Shown here in pieces: positions 23,694-35,122 of a stretch of 64,000 nucleotides of DNA. The position numbers were made by a program, and so were the translations under genes. This DNA comes from Sesamum alatum (Eukaryota; Streptophyta; Magnoliopsida; Lamiales; Pedaliaceae), in assembly GCA_034509735.1 (NCBI GenBank), contig JACGWO010000011.1, forward strand, positions 22,056,979-22,120,978, given 5' to 3'. The notes below the pieces were generated by a model. The model worked only from the letters and a program-made list of their open reading frames with translations. It did not search any database and was not told the origin of the DNA. The number at the start of each line of letters is the position of its first letter. Within the stretch, counting starts at the first letter, position 1.

Positions 23694-26210
23694 TTAGTTG
23701 GGCGTCTCCAGGGATACACTGCTTAGCATCTCGTCTATAAAGTCTTGGCCCCATTCAGAGTTTAAAACTCTTACTATATTTGCAGTATCAGCACCTTCCA
23801 GAATTACAGGGGATAGACTCCAGATGCAAAGTATCAGTCTATTTTTGGTGCTCTGATATACCCTATGACTGGTTAATACCACATTGACCTTCTTTGTGGG
23901 ATCTCCACTTGGAAGGTTGGGTTGCTATCGTAGATATATCACTGATGGGTTTTCAGTCCCATCCCTAATCTGGATTTTTGTACTTGTGACAGATCTAATC
24001 CTTTCGTCAAAGGATCAACCACATTGTCCTTTGTTCCCACAAAGTCAATGCCTATAACTCTGTCCCACACGAATGCCCTTATAGACTTAAGTCTAACTTT
24101 GATGTGTCTTTTTGTCTTTTGGTTGTATTTACGACTCCGAATATTTGCTATTGTGGTTTGACTATTACAATATACAGCAATAGGTGGAAGAGGCTGGCTT
24201 ACAATGGGAGTTGTAGTAACAACCCATACAACCATTCTGCCTCGGTACCAGTCGTATCTAACACACATAACTCGGCTTCAAAAGTAGACCGGGTTATCAA
24301 AGTCTGTTTTGCAGACTTCCAGGAGACTGCGCCCCCATCTAAGGTAAACACATATCCTAAACACCCATTAGTTCCGGAGTTTTTGGCTAGGCAACTAGCA
24401 TCACTGTAACCCTCCAAAACAGCAGGGAATCTGCCATAATGAATGGCCAGTGACACTGTGCTTTTAAGGTACCTTAGTACCTTATCCAAAGCTCCCCAAT
24501 GAGTTTTGTCCTAACAACTAGTGTATCTAGCCAACTTCGAAATAGAAAATGAAATATCTGGTCTCGTGCCAATTGCCAGATACTGCAAACTCCCAATAAT
24601 TTGGGAATACCTTAGTTGTGCAACAGGTACACCACTTTCATTTTTGAATAAAGCCACAAAAGGATCATATGGTGTTTTAGCAATTCTACTGTTCTGATAG
24701 CCAAATTTCTCAATTATTTTCTCAACATAGTGAGATTGAGAAATAGTTATCCCATCAGTTGAACAAATCAACTTGATGCCAAGAATTACATTAGCCTCAC
24801 CCATATCCTTCATTTCAAACTTATTTTTCAAAAATGACTTGGTTTCGGTTATTAACAAGATCCTATTAACAGAATATCATCTACATACAGGCATAAAATG
24901 ATAATTTTATCTCCTTTAACTTTAAAGTAATGCATTTGTCATTCTCATTCATGGTGAAGTCAAACGCAAGAATAGTTTTATCAAACTTTTCATGCCACTG
25001 TTTGGGTGCTTGTTTAAGTCCATAGAGAGACTTAACAAATATACAAACCTTGTGCTCGTTACCATAAGCTATAAATCCCTCAGGTTGATCCATGTATATT
25101 TCTTCCTTTAGTTCACCATACAAGAATGTTGTTTTCACATCCATCTGGTGAACTGGAAGATTGTACACTGAAGCCAGTGCTATAAACACTCGGATTGTAG
25201 TCAACCGAGCTACTGGAGAATAGGTATCGAAATAGTCTATTCCCTCCTTTTGTTTAAAGCCTTTAGCCACCAATCTGGCCTTAAACTTATCAATGGTCCC
25301 ATCAGGTTTCAGTTTCTTCATAAAGATCCACTTACACCCAATTGTAGTACACCCCGAAGGGAGATCGACTAGTACGCATGTCCCGTTGGAGACAATGGAG
25401 TCTATCTCGCTTTTGACAGCTTCCTTCAAATGCTTGACCTTGAAAGAAGCCATAGCATCTTTTAAGGTTACAGGCTCGTCCTTGATATTGTAAGTGACAA
25501 AGTCACTTCCGAAATCCTTGACGATCCTAGCTCTCTTACTCCGTCTAGGTTCATCTGACTCTTCATGAGTCAGACTAGTACTACTAGGATTAACCCCCAC
25601 ATTTGTCATCTTTTCCACATGTTCAAGAATAGAAATAGAGGCAAGTGAATCATCAAGTAAAACACTTGGAGGTATTCCCGTTTTCATGGGAAATACATCT
25701 TTCAAGAAAGTAGCATCACGAAATTCAACTATTGTGTTGACCTTAATATCTGGAATTTCTGATTTAATAACCAGAAATCTCAGTGCATAACTTGTTTCCA
25801 CATAGCCCAAGAACACAACATCAACAGTCTTAGGGCCCAATTTCTTTCTCTTGTGTTCAGGAACCAGTAGCTTTGCTAGGCACCCCCACACTCGAAAGTA
25901 TTTGAGATTTGGCTTCCTCCATTTCCATAATTCAAAAGGAGTACTCGTATTGTGTTTCAGAGTGACTCTATTCGAAATATGGCAAGTCGTATTCAAAGCC
26001 TCTCCCCACAAAAACTTAGGTAACCCAGAGGTTAATAAAAGACTGTTAACCATGTCTTTAAAAGTTGAATTCTTTCGTTCAGCTATTCCATTAGATGAAG
26101 AGGAATATTGGGGAGTCTCTTCGCGAATTATGACACAACTTTGGTAATATTCACGAAATGCACTCGACTCATATCCTACTCCTCTATCAGACCTTACAGA
26201 CCATTTGATA
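23694..26210 (-). pseudogene. Copia polyprotein remnant: integrase C-half, RT, RNase H
   Basis: Read from 26210 down to 23694. The integrase C-terminal half shows NGIAERKNSTF and the GKxxxHLRxWG-like region WRKPNLKYFRVWGC. Reverse transcriptase shows GCKWIFMKKLKPDG, then DVKTTFLYGELKEEIY, then the catalytic YVDDIL near 24870-24890. RNase H shows YSDASCLAKNS and a C-terminal block DNVVDPLTKGL near 23990. A frameshift lies just before YVDDIL, another near 24500 and further shifts in RNase H. The aspartate usually found in the RNase H CDSQ motif reads as Asn (YCNSQ). Family copia is certain, and the gene is inactive. Confidence 0.88.
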
Positions 26211-26591
26211 CCTCATAAACTTGAAAATTGAATACTTTTTGCGCCCTTGCTCTTCAATATTATATTTCCTGTCCAACTCATCCCACAACGATTTTGTAGT
26301 GTAAGAGTCGGAACAATAGACTTCAAAGAGCGTATTTGACATTGCTGACAAAATAGCTCCTCGGCCTATTTGATCCCGCTCAGTCCACTAAGCAATCTCA
26401 ACTGTCTTAGGATCGGTTTCAGTTGGTTCAGGGAAAGTCACCTGAATAACCGGTAAAAGTCCCTTCATCGTCAACCATATCTTCATCCGTTGTTGTCAAC
26501 GTTTGAAAAATTGCCCCGAAAACTTTTCTGGCATACCGGACAAGTTGACTTTTGGGGCGATAGGAATAGCGACAGAAATTGCTTTGGCCAT
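26211..26591 (-). pseudogene. Copia gag N-terminal remnant fused to integrase
   Basis: Reading leftwards from the ATG at 26591 gives MAKAISVAIPIAPKV, then NLSGMPEKFSG, the usual start of copia gag. Further on come LSAMSNTLFEVYCS and SLWDELDRKYN. Around 26205-26215 the gag frame runs straight into integrase (RSDRGVGYESS), so about 1.5-2 kb of family sequence (gag C-terminus with zinc knuckle, protease, integrase N-half) is missing. At least one in-frame stop (near 26390) is present. Confidence 0.8.
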
Positions 26592-26727
26592 TTTAATAAT
26601 TAAGAAGCGGAAAGTATAATCACAAATTTTAAAAACCAAAATCTAAATTTTATAAAATCAAAAACAACAACTGTTTTCGGTCCAAGCAAAAATCCGATTT
26701 TTCAAAACTCTAGAATTTCTTCAAGAT

Positions 26728-27139
26728 TGTTGGAAAAAGTGTATAACAATCATAGTAATCGTTTTAAAATATCAATCAGATTTTATAAGACAGTTTGTGA
26801 AACCAAAAACACGACAAGCACGTTAGAACAAAATGGATAAACAAATTGTTAGATATGTTATTTTACTATTACAACGAGAATTTATCGTAACAATTCTCAT
26901 TCCAATAGTTTCACCAAACCGAATCACAAATATAATTTGCTTGCCTTGAAGAAATTATACGTCCCGTTCCGAATGTGCACACAGGTACTACACAACTTCT
27001 TCCAGGATGAGACGGTTTCCGTTATAACGATATGCTTTTTTACCATAGAACACCTCGAAACAACACTCAATAGCCTTACAAAACAAGAGCTCGAATGCTC
27101 GGATTTTGAGGATGAAGAATTAGGATTTTCCAAGAGAAA

Positions 27140-27205
<66 letters not shown>

Positions 27206-28763
27206 TTTAGAGAGCAAATTTGCAGATTGCAAGTTTGTGAGTTGTTGTGTTCTTTCAAGTTAGGACTTTAGCCCTTTATAGGCAAAGCACCACCACCACC
27301 ATTCATTGCAGCATTTAACCAGGTATTAAAATCAGCTGAAACCGCCACATAAATATTTTAGGTTTGTAATAAACCAGTATTTAAATCAGGTTTTAAATTT
27401 GGTTAAAACCATTTAAATCAGTCAAAAAAATATGACTATTAAAAACACCATTAAAACGTTTTTTAAGGGAATAAAACAGATTTAAAAACATTTGACTGTC
27501 ATAAATGTACCAGGTTTTATCAAATAAATTGAAATGTTTTTACTGCGAAAAGATAGATACTGAGATTTTCGCCCTAACGCGGCCGGCCGCGCGCCCGGAC
27601 GTGCAGGCGGCGGCGGCGTGCATGTGGGGCAACCCCATGTTCACTTTAGTCTCCATAACACTTCAAACACAAATTGAACATTGAACTTAATATAAGGAGT
27701 TTAAGTTATCCTTAAACTTCCAATATGGGACAACTTTGAGGGCATCTTTACTTGCCAGGAAAAGCCATGATTAGATGGCTAATCCTAGCTTATAGTTTGT
27801 TTACTTTTTTTTTCACGGCCCGACTTTAATCAAGAGGGCCCCTCAGTTTGGCTGATTGTTGCATGATTGAAATCAACCCCCCCCCCCCCCCCCCAAATTA
27901 ACTTATCCCCATCGGCCACATGTCATGACAAATTTAAGAACTCCAAGTATGTCCTCAACTTTTAATTATTTTCTTCCGGTTTTGCCCGCATAATACTCAT
28001 TATTTACAATGCCCACCCACATATTGATTTGACAATACATGCAGAAAATATTTTGACCCGATTGTGTCTTCTTTCCTTCATTATTGATGTCCCTCCTCCT
28101 CCTCAGTTTGAGCATTTGAAAATCTTGGCTGAAAACCAGTAGAAGTTCACTATTTACTCCCAATTGGCCAAAAATCACTATTTATTCTGTAAAATTTCTA
28201 TTTGGAGTGCGAACTAACCGTTTCTTTCAGAGGATGGAATGATGAGGTCTTGACGTTTACCCGAACAATGACCGACGGATCTCCACGACGACCAAGTGCT
28301 GAAGAAACAAATGGGAGCTCCGGCTGGATGAGGGATTTGGAAGTGGGAACAATGGGAATTTGTAGCTGAAGAAAAGGCTATGATGAGTGTTGCTCCAACA
28401 CTCAACATGTCTTTTCAAGCTTTTTGGGTGAAGGGCAAAAGCATAATTTCAATGGAAAATACACTACTTAGCTACACAAATGTCAAAGTTAATCAAGCAT
28501 GAATCCCACTTCAACAAAAGCAAGTAAACAAAATACTAATCATTCATACTTGACATAATCACCCTTTTAATCACTTTTTAATCTATCCTTGTGTAATCCC
28601 TACCCTACAAATAAAGATGCCCTGAGTGTAAAACACTCACCCCCAGATACACCTTATATCCTCTATTTCTCTCACCATCTAATATATGGATTTAATAAAT
28701 AATTGAATCTATATTTTAGAATAATTTGTTGTTATAAATTAACATTAAATGTCAATTACAACA
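26728..28763 (-). repeat. 5' LTR of the copia element, carrying an insertion
   Basis: It begins TGTTGGAAAAAGTGTATAAC and ends ATTACAACA on the + strand. A (GA)n run at 27143-27202 is longer than in the partner LTR. The GC-rich block is at 27578-27625. The 883-bp unit at 27740-28622 interrupts it. Without that unit the LTR is about 1150 bp. Confidence 0.85.
27740..28622. mobile_element. Non-autonomous DNA transposon in the copia 5' LTR
   Basis: Terminal inverted repeats GGGCATCTTTACTTG and the inverse of ...CAAATAAAGATGCCC, flanked by TGA on both sides (27737-27739, 28623-28625). Removing the unit restores the LTR sequence seen in the partner copy. The TIR style and 3-bp duplication suggest PIF/Harbinger (Tourist-like), although TGA departs from the usual TWA target. 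It contains a C homopolymer near 27878-27894. A 64-codon minus-strand frame at 28214-28408 has no recognised domain. Confidence 0.75.
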
Positions 28764-28768
28764 ATTAA

Positions 28769-29537
28769 TAGAATAAATAACTTTTTCTATCTCTAAATTC
28801 TTTTATATATTTGAGTTATTACTCAAAATGACATATACTGATATTGTTTGGATGAAACAAGGATAGAGAAAATAACTAATTTGAAATTTTTTAAACTTAA
28901 CGGTGGGGCTGAAAAAAAAATTCTTTTGATATCTAATATGTAATGTAACAAGTTCCATAATATTGGGACTAAAACTATAAAAGACATATATTTATGAGGT
29001 AAAAAATGCAATTTCCCTCGCAAGCACCCTCCTCATGTTATTTATTTAGTCATGTAAATCATCACATGGCTTAACTTTTGAGGTAAAACAAGTCATAATG
29101 GTTAAGGAAATTTGTGGACCTGAAAAGTGGAACATAAGAAATATTTCTTCCATTATTCAACACATTACATTTTATTTATTTATGATTTATATTATTTATT
29201 TTGTTCCTATATATATATATATCTATATTTTATTATTAAGTGACACTACCTTTTGGTGTCTCGCCTTTTTTATTTATTTTTTTTAATTTTATTTCGATAT
29301 TATTTCATCATTTTTTTGGGTTAAATACAGTTATCACTTCTGAAGTATTCACCTTACATCAGTTACCCTCCTAAAGTGTTTAAAACCTTCAAAAAAAAAA
29401 AATCTGACCATTAATTTTTAAATTTGAAAAGTCCATTTTACCTTACAAAAGTTGTTGTCTGAAAAAAAAAATTAAATGAATTTTTGAAATGTCAGAATCA
29501 CCTTTTGTCCAAACTTTGTCTAATTTTAGTTTCACTT
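28769..29537. other. No gene seen
   Basis: AT-rich DNA between the copia element and the next repeat. Open frames at 28823-29023 and 29098-29286 are low-complexity. Confidence 0.45.
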
Positions 29538-29856
29538 GTTCATCGAGCTCTTTTTATTTCATAATCCTAAAGTACTTGGTGCTCATTTTATTTTAATTTT
29601 ACTTATTTGTCAAACCAAATTAAAAATACACTTATACATCCATATATATTTATATATTTACCTAAAAAATATGCAATTAATAAAACCAAAAGGGATGATT
29701 AACTAATTAAAAAAATATACAATCAATATATATTTTTATATATATGGTAATTATATAAATATGGTAAATATATACATTTTGACAAACAAGTGAAACTAAA
29801 ATAAAATGAACTCCTAGTATTTTAGGATTACAAAAATAAAAAGAGTTGGATGGAAC
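29538..29856. repeat. Fold-back MITE next to the second copia
   Basis: The left arm (GAGCTCTTTTTATTTCATAA, then TCCTAAAGTACTTGG) is the inverse of the right arm (CTCCTAGTATTTTAGGATTA, then CAAAAATAAAAAGAG). The arms are about 75 bp, with an AT-rich loop of about 170 bp. Confidence 0.6.
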
Positions 29857-29888
29857 AAATTTTTTGACTTAGAGTCATTCCATCCGAA

Positions 29889-32800
29889 TCGCCCTAAGGG
29901 CAAAAATGAAACTGTGCTTTATTGATGGAAGAAACCCCAGACCAGAAGAAACGGATGAAGGGTTCGATCAGTGGGGAAGGGCCGACAGAATGGTGGTTTC
30001 TTGGATACTCAACTCCATCTCAAAGGACATTGTCGAGTCTTTCCTATACATTGACTCGGCGAGGGACCTTTGGCTGGAGTTGGAAGAGAGATATGCAGTC
30101 ATCAGCAGACCCAGTGCATATTAGCTGCAAAGGGAGATCGCATCGGCTACACAAGGAACACTCTCAGTATCCGCATATTTTGTGAAACTTAAGAAGCTCC
30201 GATACGAGTTTGGATGCTTGGTAACGGTCCCATCTTGTAGTTGTGGGGCTTCCAAAGAACTGGTCAACCTATCCTAAAGGGACCATCTCATGAAATTTCT
30301 AATGAGTTTAAATGAATACTTTGATGGTATTAGAAATCAGTTGTTGATGATAGAACCACTTCCCAGTGTTTCCAAGGCCTATGGCATCGTTTTGCAAACT
30401 GAAAGGCAAAGAGAAGTGAGTACAGCATATGGAAGTCCTGCACAATCTATGGCAATGCAGGCAAGGGGCTACCAAGGGAAAAATGCCGGAAATCAATGGA
30501 AGAATAGGAGGGGGGGGCAGGACAAGAAAAGACAATACTGCATACACTACAAGAAGACTGGGCATCAAAAGGAGGACTGTTTAGAAATTAATGTATATCC
30601 AAAGTGGTCCAAGAGAAGAAAAGGTCTAGCACTACTAATAGAGCCTTGAGCACCACCAACAGTCAAATAACAGACCAAGAATCAGTGCATAATGCAGTAG
30701 ATGATGAGGCCATATCAGAATTTCTGAGGAGTGCTTTGAGGAGACTGCAGGAAAGAACTGATAGAGAAGGGTCAGCTGCAGATGATAGTTTTGAAGAATT
30801 CAACGACTATGCAGGTAAAATCTCTATTAATACCACATGAGAGCATGCTAAAGGTTGGATAATTGATAGTGGTGCAACATCACATATGTGTAATGACATT
30901 GCCTTGTTGAAACAAACTAGGAGACACAAGTCTAAAGCATATTTTCATTTAGCAGACAGATCAAGACAGCATGTAGGGGCTGTAGGGGATGTAATATTGC
31001 CTAATAATGTGAAGTTAAGGGATGTATTGCATGTGCCTTCACTAAAATGCAATCCATAATCTGTTAGCAAATTATGTGACACTACTTGCATTAGATTCAA
31101 ATTTTGCCCATCTTGTTGTCTCTTGTAGGACCACAAGAATGACAAGATTATAGGTGTGGGAAGGCTTGTAGGAAAATTGTACTTCTTGGATGATCATTCA
31201 TTCTAGGAATACACTATTAGGCACATGATGCAGCACATTCAAGAAATAGGCCTCACTACTGTCTCTACTGATATGAACTTGTGGCATAGAAGATTAGGCC
31301 ACACATCCTCTATCGTACTAAACCATTTAGATTTTTTGAAACGAAATAAAACTGTTTTGGATCTTTGTGAAACTTGTTCTAGCAAAGCAACAGAGGATGA
31401 ATTTTCCTATCAGTCTGTCTAGTACTAATAACATCTTTGAACTTGTACATGTTGACATATGGGGGCCTATATAATCATCATTAATTCTCACAATGCACCT
31501 ATATGTTAACATTGGTAGATGACTTTAGTAGGAGCACCTAGACATAATGAAATATAAATCTCAAACATTGAATATCCTGAAATAATTTCACCAAATGATA
31601 CTCACGCAATTTGACAAGAGAATCAAGATCTTGAGAAGTGATAATGGAGCTAAATTCCTTAGTCAGCAATGTCAAGATTTCATGCAAAAAGAAGGGATTC
31701 TTCACCAGAAAACTTGTAGTTATACACCACAATAAAATGGTGTAGTTGAAAGAAAGCACAAACACCTTCAAATAGCTAGAGCTTTTATGTTTCAATCAAA
31801 TATGCCAAGCATATTTTGGTCAGAAGCTCTCTTGACTGCCACCTATATCATCAATAGATTACCTACACAAGCTTTAAATTGGAAAATCCCTTTTGAACTG
31901 CTTCATGGGAAACCACCTGATTATGAACACCTAAGAACCTTTGGCACTCTTTGTTTTGTCACTAACACACAGCCTCATAAGGGCAAATTTGAAGCTAGGG
32001 AAATCAAAGGAATTCTCTTAGGATATGCAGCAGGACAGAAAGGGTACAATTTTTTTTTTTTTATTTAAATAGGCACACTCTTATAGTGTCTAAAGATGTG
32101 GTATTCCACGAAGAGGTATTTCCCAATAAAGGAAGACAACTGGCCTCCGTTACCTGTCTAACACCAACTGCCATAGAAGAAGAAGGGGTTGATTTATCTA
32201 AACCCATAAATCCTACTAGTGTTGACACCACAGATATAGTAGATGCACAACCTAATCCAGACACACAGTCTGTTATACAACTGAGAGATCATCCAAGATA
32301 ACTAAGGAACTAGTGTGGATGCAGGCTTTGATTGCACCTATTCTGATCACACTTCATTATTTGTTTCTTTGTTCACTCCTATGCATAGTTATTTCTTGGC
32401 TTCCCTAACTAATCTGCAGGAACCAAGAAGTTACAAGCAGGCATCCGAACATAAATATTGGAGAAGGGCCAGAGTGAACCAGAAGCCCTTGAGCATAATG
32501 AAACTCGGGAAGTGACCACCTCACCACAAGATAAAAAGGCTATAGGCTGCTGGTGGGTGTTTAAGCTTAAGTTAAAGGCAGATGGTTCTATTAATAAGCA
32601 CAAGACAAGGTTGGTAGCCAAGGGCTACAACTAGGTAGAAGGCATAGATTATGTAGACAGCTTTTCTTCAGTGGCCAAAGTGGTAATGGTGAGGACTCTA
32701 CTAGCAGTCACAGTCTCCCTAAATTGGCACTTGCACCATATAGATGTAAATAATGCATTCCTACATGGGCATCTAGAGGAGGAGATATACATGCAACCAC

Positions 32801-33752
32801 CGGAAGGATACAACATTCAAAAAGGACAAGTCTGCAGGCTCAAAAGATCCCTTTTACGATTCAAATAGGCGTGAAGACAATGGAACACTGAGTTTACAAC
32901 TAAACTGAGGGGTTTGGCTTTAAACAATCCAAGCACGACCATTGTCTATTCACTAAGTCCACTGCAGCAAGTTTGTTAGCTTTACTTGTGTACTTGGATG
33001 ACATTTTAATTGCAGGACAATGTGAAAGTCACATACAGAAAGTTAAACACTACCTACATAGCATGTTTTCCACCAAAGACCTAGGAACTGCCAAATACTT
33101 CCTAGGTTTGGAAATAGCAAGAAGCGTACCGGGAATCGCAATCGTTCAAACAAAGTACACTAAGATATGTTGCAACAGGTAGGAGTGGCACAAGCTAAGG
33201 CGACCACTACACCTCTTCCAGCAGGAATCAAATTAGCATAGAAGCAGGTAATGCTTTATCTCACCTAGAAACTTACAGAAGACTAATAGGACGTATATTG
33301 TATCCTAGGTTTCACCAGACCCGATATCTACCACGCTGCACAACAAGTCATCCAATTTATGCAGACACTTTGTAAACAACACTGGGACGTAACCCTACAC
33401 CTGCTCAGATACTTAAAGGTCACCACCAATAAGGGATTGTTCTTCCCAACATGAGGGACAACGGAGTTGGTGGCATACTGTGATGCTGACTGGGCTTCCT
33501 GCGTAGACACACAAAAATTACTGACTAGCTTCTGCATCTTCATGGAGCCATCACTAATTTCCTGGAAAACAAAAAAAAACAGCAGACAATTTTTCCAAAT
33601 CCACTAATGAAGCGGAATATAGGAGTATGGACTCAACCACTTGCGAGGTAATCTGGGTTTACAAAGCCTACTTAAGGATTTGCAAGTGGATGTACCTACA
33701 CCGATACCTTTCCTATGTGACAACCAGGCCACACTACATATTTGTGGCTAAT
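29889..33752 (+). pseudogene. Decayed copia polyprotein, gag to RNase H
   Basis: Domains are in copia order. Gag spans 29889-30650, with IVESFLYIDSARDLWLELEERY at about 30030-30100 as its clearest stretch, and a damaged zinc knuckle CIHYKKTGHQKEDC whose second Cys is Tyr. Protease follows, with WIIDSGATSHMC near 30860. A pre-integrase block LWHRRLGHTS lies near 31280. Integrase runs about 31430-32070, with ILRSDNGAKFL and NGVVERKHKHLQ. Reverse transcriptase runs about 32530-33180, with DVNNAFLHGHLEEEIY and active-site YLDDIL. RNase H has YCDADWAS near 33480 and CDNQATLHI near 33720. At least a dozen stops and frameshifts are spread through it. I could not find LTRs on either side, so it is either very old or lost its ends. 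Confidence 0.88.
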
Positions 33753-33759
33753 CTAGTAT

Positions 33760-34082
33760 TCCAATGAGCGCATGACATCTAGAGATCGAGCTCTTTTCAT
33801 AATTCAAATTATCTTGGAATATACACCAACTTTACCTTCTCGCTTTTCTTGTTCAATACTTATGGCTGCGCTTGCTCTGTTTAGTTTTTGGATTTCTTTA
33901 CAATTCTTATTATAGTCTTTTGTACTAAAATTATGATAGAGCGAAAATGCGTTTGGATCACAACATTTTGTCATAGTTTTTTTTACGAAATGACGTCACG
34001 TGTTGTGATAATCTTTTGTACGAAAATTGTGATAGAATAGACTTTTTGAAGTTTATCGCCCAACTCCCCTCCCCTCCCCTCC

Positions 34083-34114
<32 letters not shown>

Positions 34115-34749
34115 CCCGACCTAATATTATTTCACAATTCAAAATCATATAAAAAATTAAAAATTAACTTTAAAAAATGAATCAAAAAAGACCTAACAAT
34201 TTGGCCCACTCCGAATGTCATAGGCTAAGGACGTTATGTCTAAAATGTTAATGATTTAAAAATTAAAACTAAAAATCTTGAATTTGATTTGCTTCTTTTT
34301 CTTTTTCTTTATTGATACAAGCAGCAGCAATAATTATGTGATTAGATATGTAAATAATTAATTGACAATGTTTGTTATAACAAATAAGATCTAAATTTTA
34401 ACATTTTTATTTTATTCTCTTTAATAAGATATACAATTCAAGAAGCAAGTTTATATAATATATTATTCCATAGTACATTGAATTTATTGTTGTGCATAAT
34501 TAATGAAAAAGTCTTAAATTTTGAAATTTTCACTTCTTATATTTTTGATTTTTAAGAATTAATTCTAGATAATTTCTTAAAACTAATATAGTTTTTGTAT
34601 ATACACTAAGTTAGGGATATTTTAATATTTAAGTGAAATTCAATATATAAAAATGGAGGTTTTTACCAAATATTGCAACATCGAAGAAAGTGAATGCAAA
34701 AATCCAAAAACTGTGGGGGTGAATGCAAATAACTCTTTTTATTTACTCA
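33760..34749. other. No gene seen
   Basis: AT-rich sequence. A phrase 'tcttttgtac(g/t)aaaattgtgatagaa' is repeated near 33917 and 34011, and a (CCCCT)n/poly-A patch lies near 34065-34100. This is the upstream flank of the CCCH locus. Confidence 0.45.
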
Positions 34750-34758
34750 TACAAATAA

Positions 34759-34972
34759 GGTATAATTATATTTACACCCCTTAATTTATGATTTATTTAT
34801 ACGAATTACTCATGTTTTTACGTAATCACACAAATCACCCTTGTTAGTAAAAAAGAAGTGATAATTTGTATAATAATGTTCATGTTTTTGGAGGTGTATG
34901 TATAATTTTTTAGAAAATAGGGATAGTTTGTGTAAATAAACCATAAGTCGGGGATTGAGATGTAAATATCCC
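34759..34972. mobile_element. Short MULE-like MITE upstream of the CCCH locus
   Basis: The ends are GGTATAATTATATTTACACC and the inverse of GATGTAAATATCCC. The flanks TACAAATAA (34750-34758) and TATAAATAA (34973-34981) match at 8 of 9 positions. It is only about 150 bp upstream of the first ATG, so it may lie in the promoter or leader. Confidence 0.65.
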
Positions 34973-35122
34973 TATAAATAATTCATAGTGACATGATACG
35001 AGAACGGCGTCGTTTCAGTGTCCGCGAAACCAATAAATTCTCCAGAGTTGGGAATTTCAGAACCCTTAACCGCCCGCCTTCCTGCTCAACACCAGAGGTC
35101 GAACACCAAAGCTGCCGTTTCA

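Larger units (their letters stand above)
22183..28763 (-). mobile_element. Complete-ended copia retrotransposon, internally deleted
   Basis: LTRs at 22183-23400 (3' LTR) and 26728-28763 (5' LTR) flank a copia-order coding region read on the minus strand. A perfect 5-bp target duplication ATTAA lies at 22178-22182 and 28764-28768. A purine-rich tract (on the minus strand, GGGGGAT) abuts the 3' LTR at 23401. The coding part holds only a gag N-terminus joined to the second half of integrase, then reverse transcriptase and RNase H, so protease and the integrase N-terminus are gone. A standard initiator-tRNA primer site was not seen beside the 5' LTR. It could only have moved with help from another copy. 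Confidence 0.88.
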
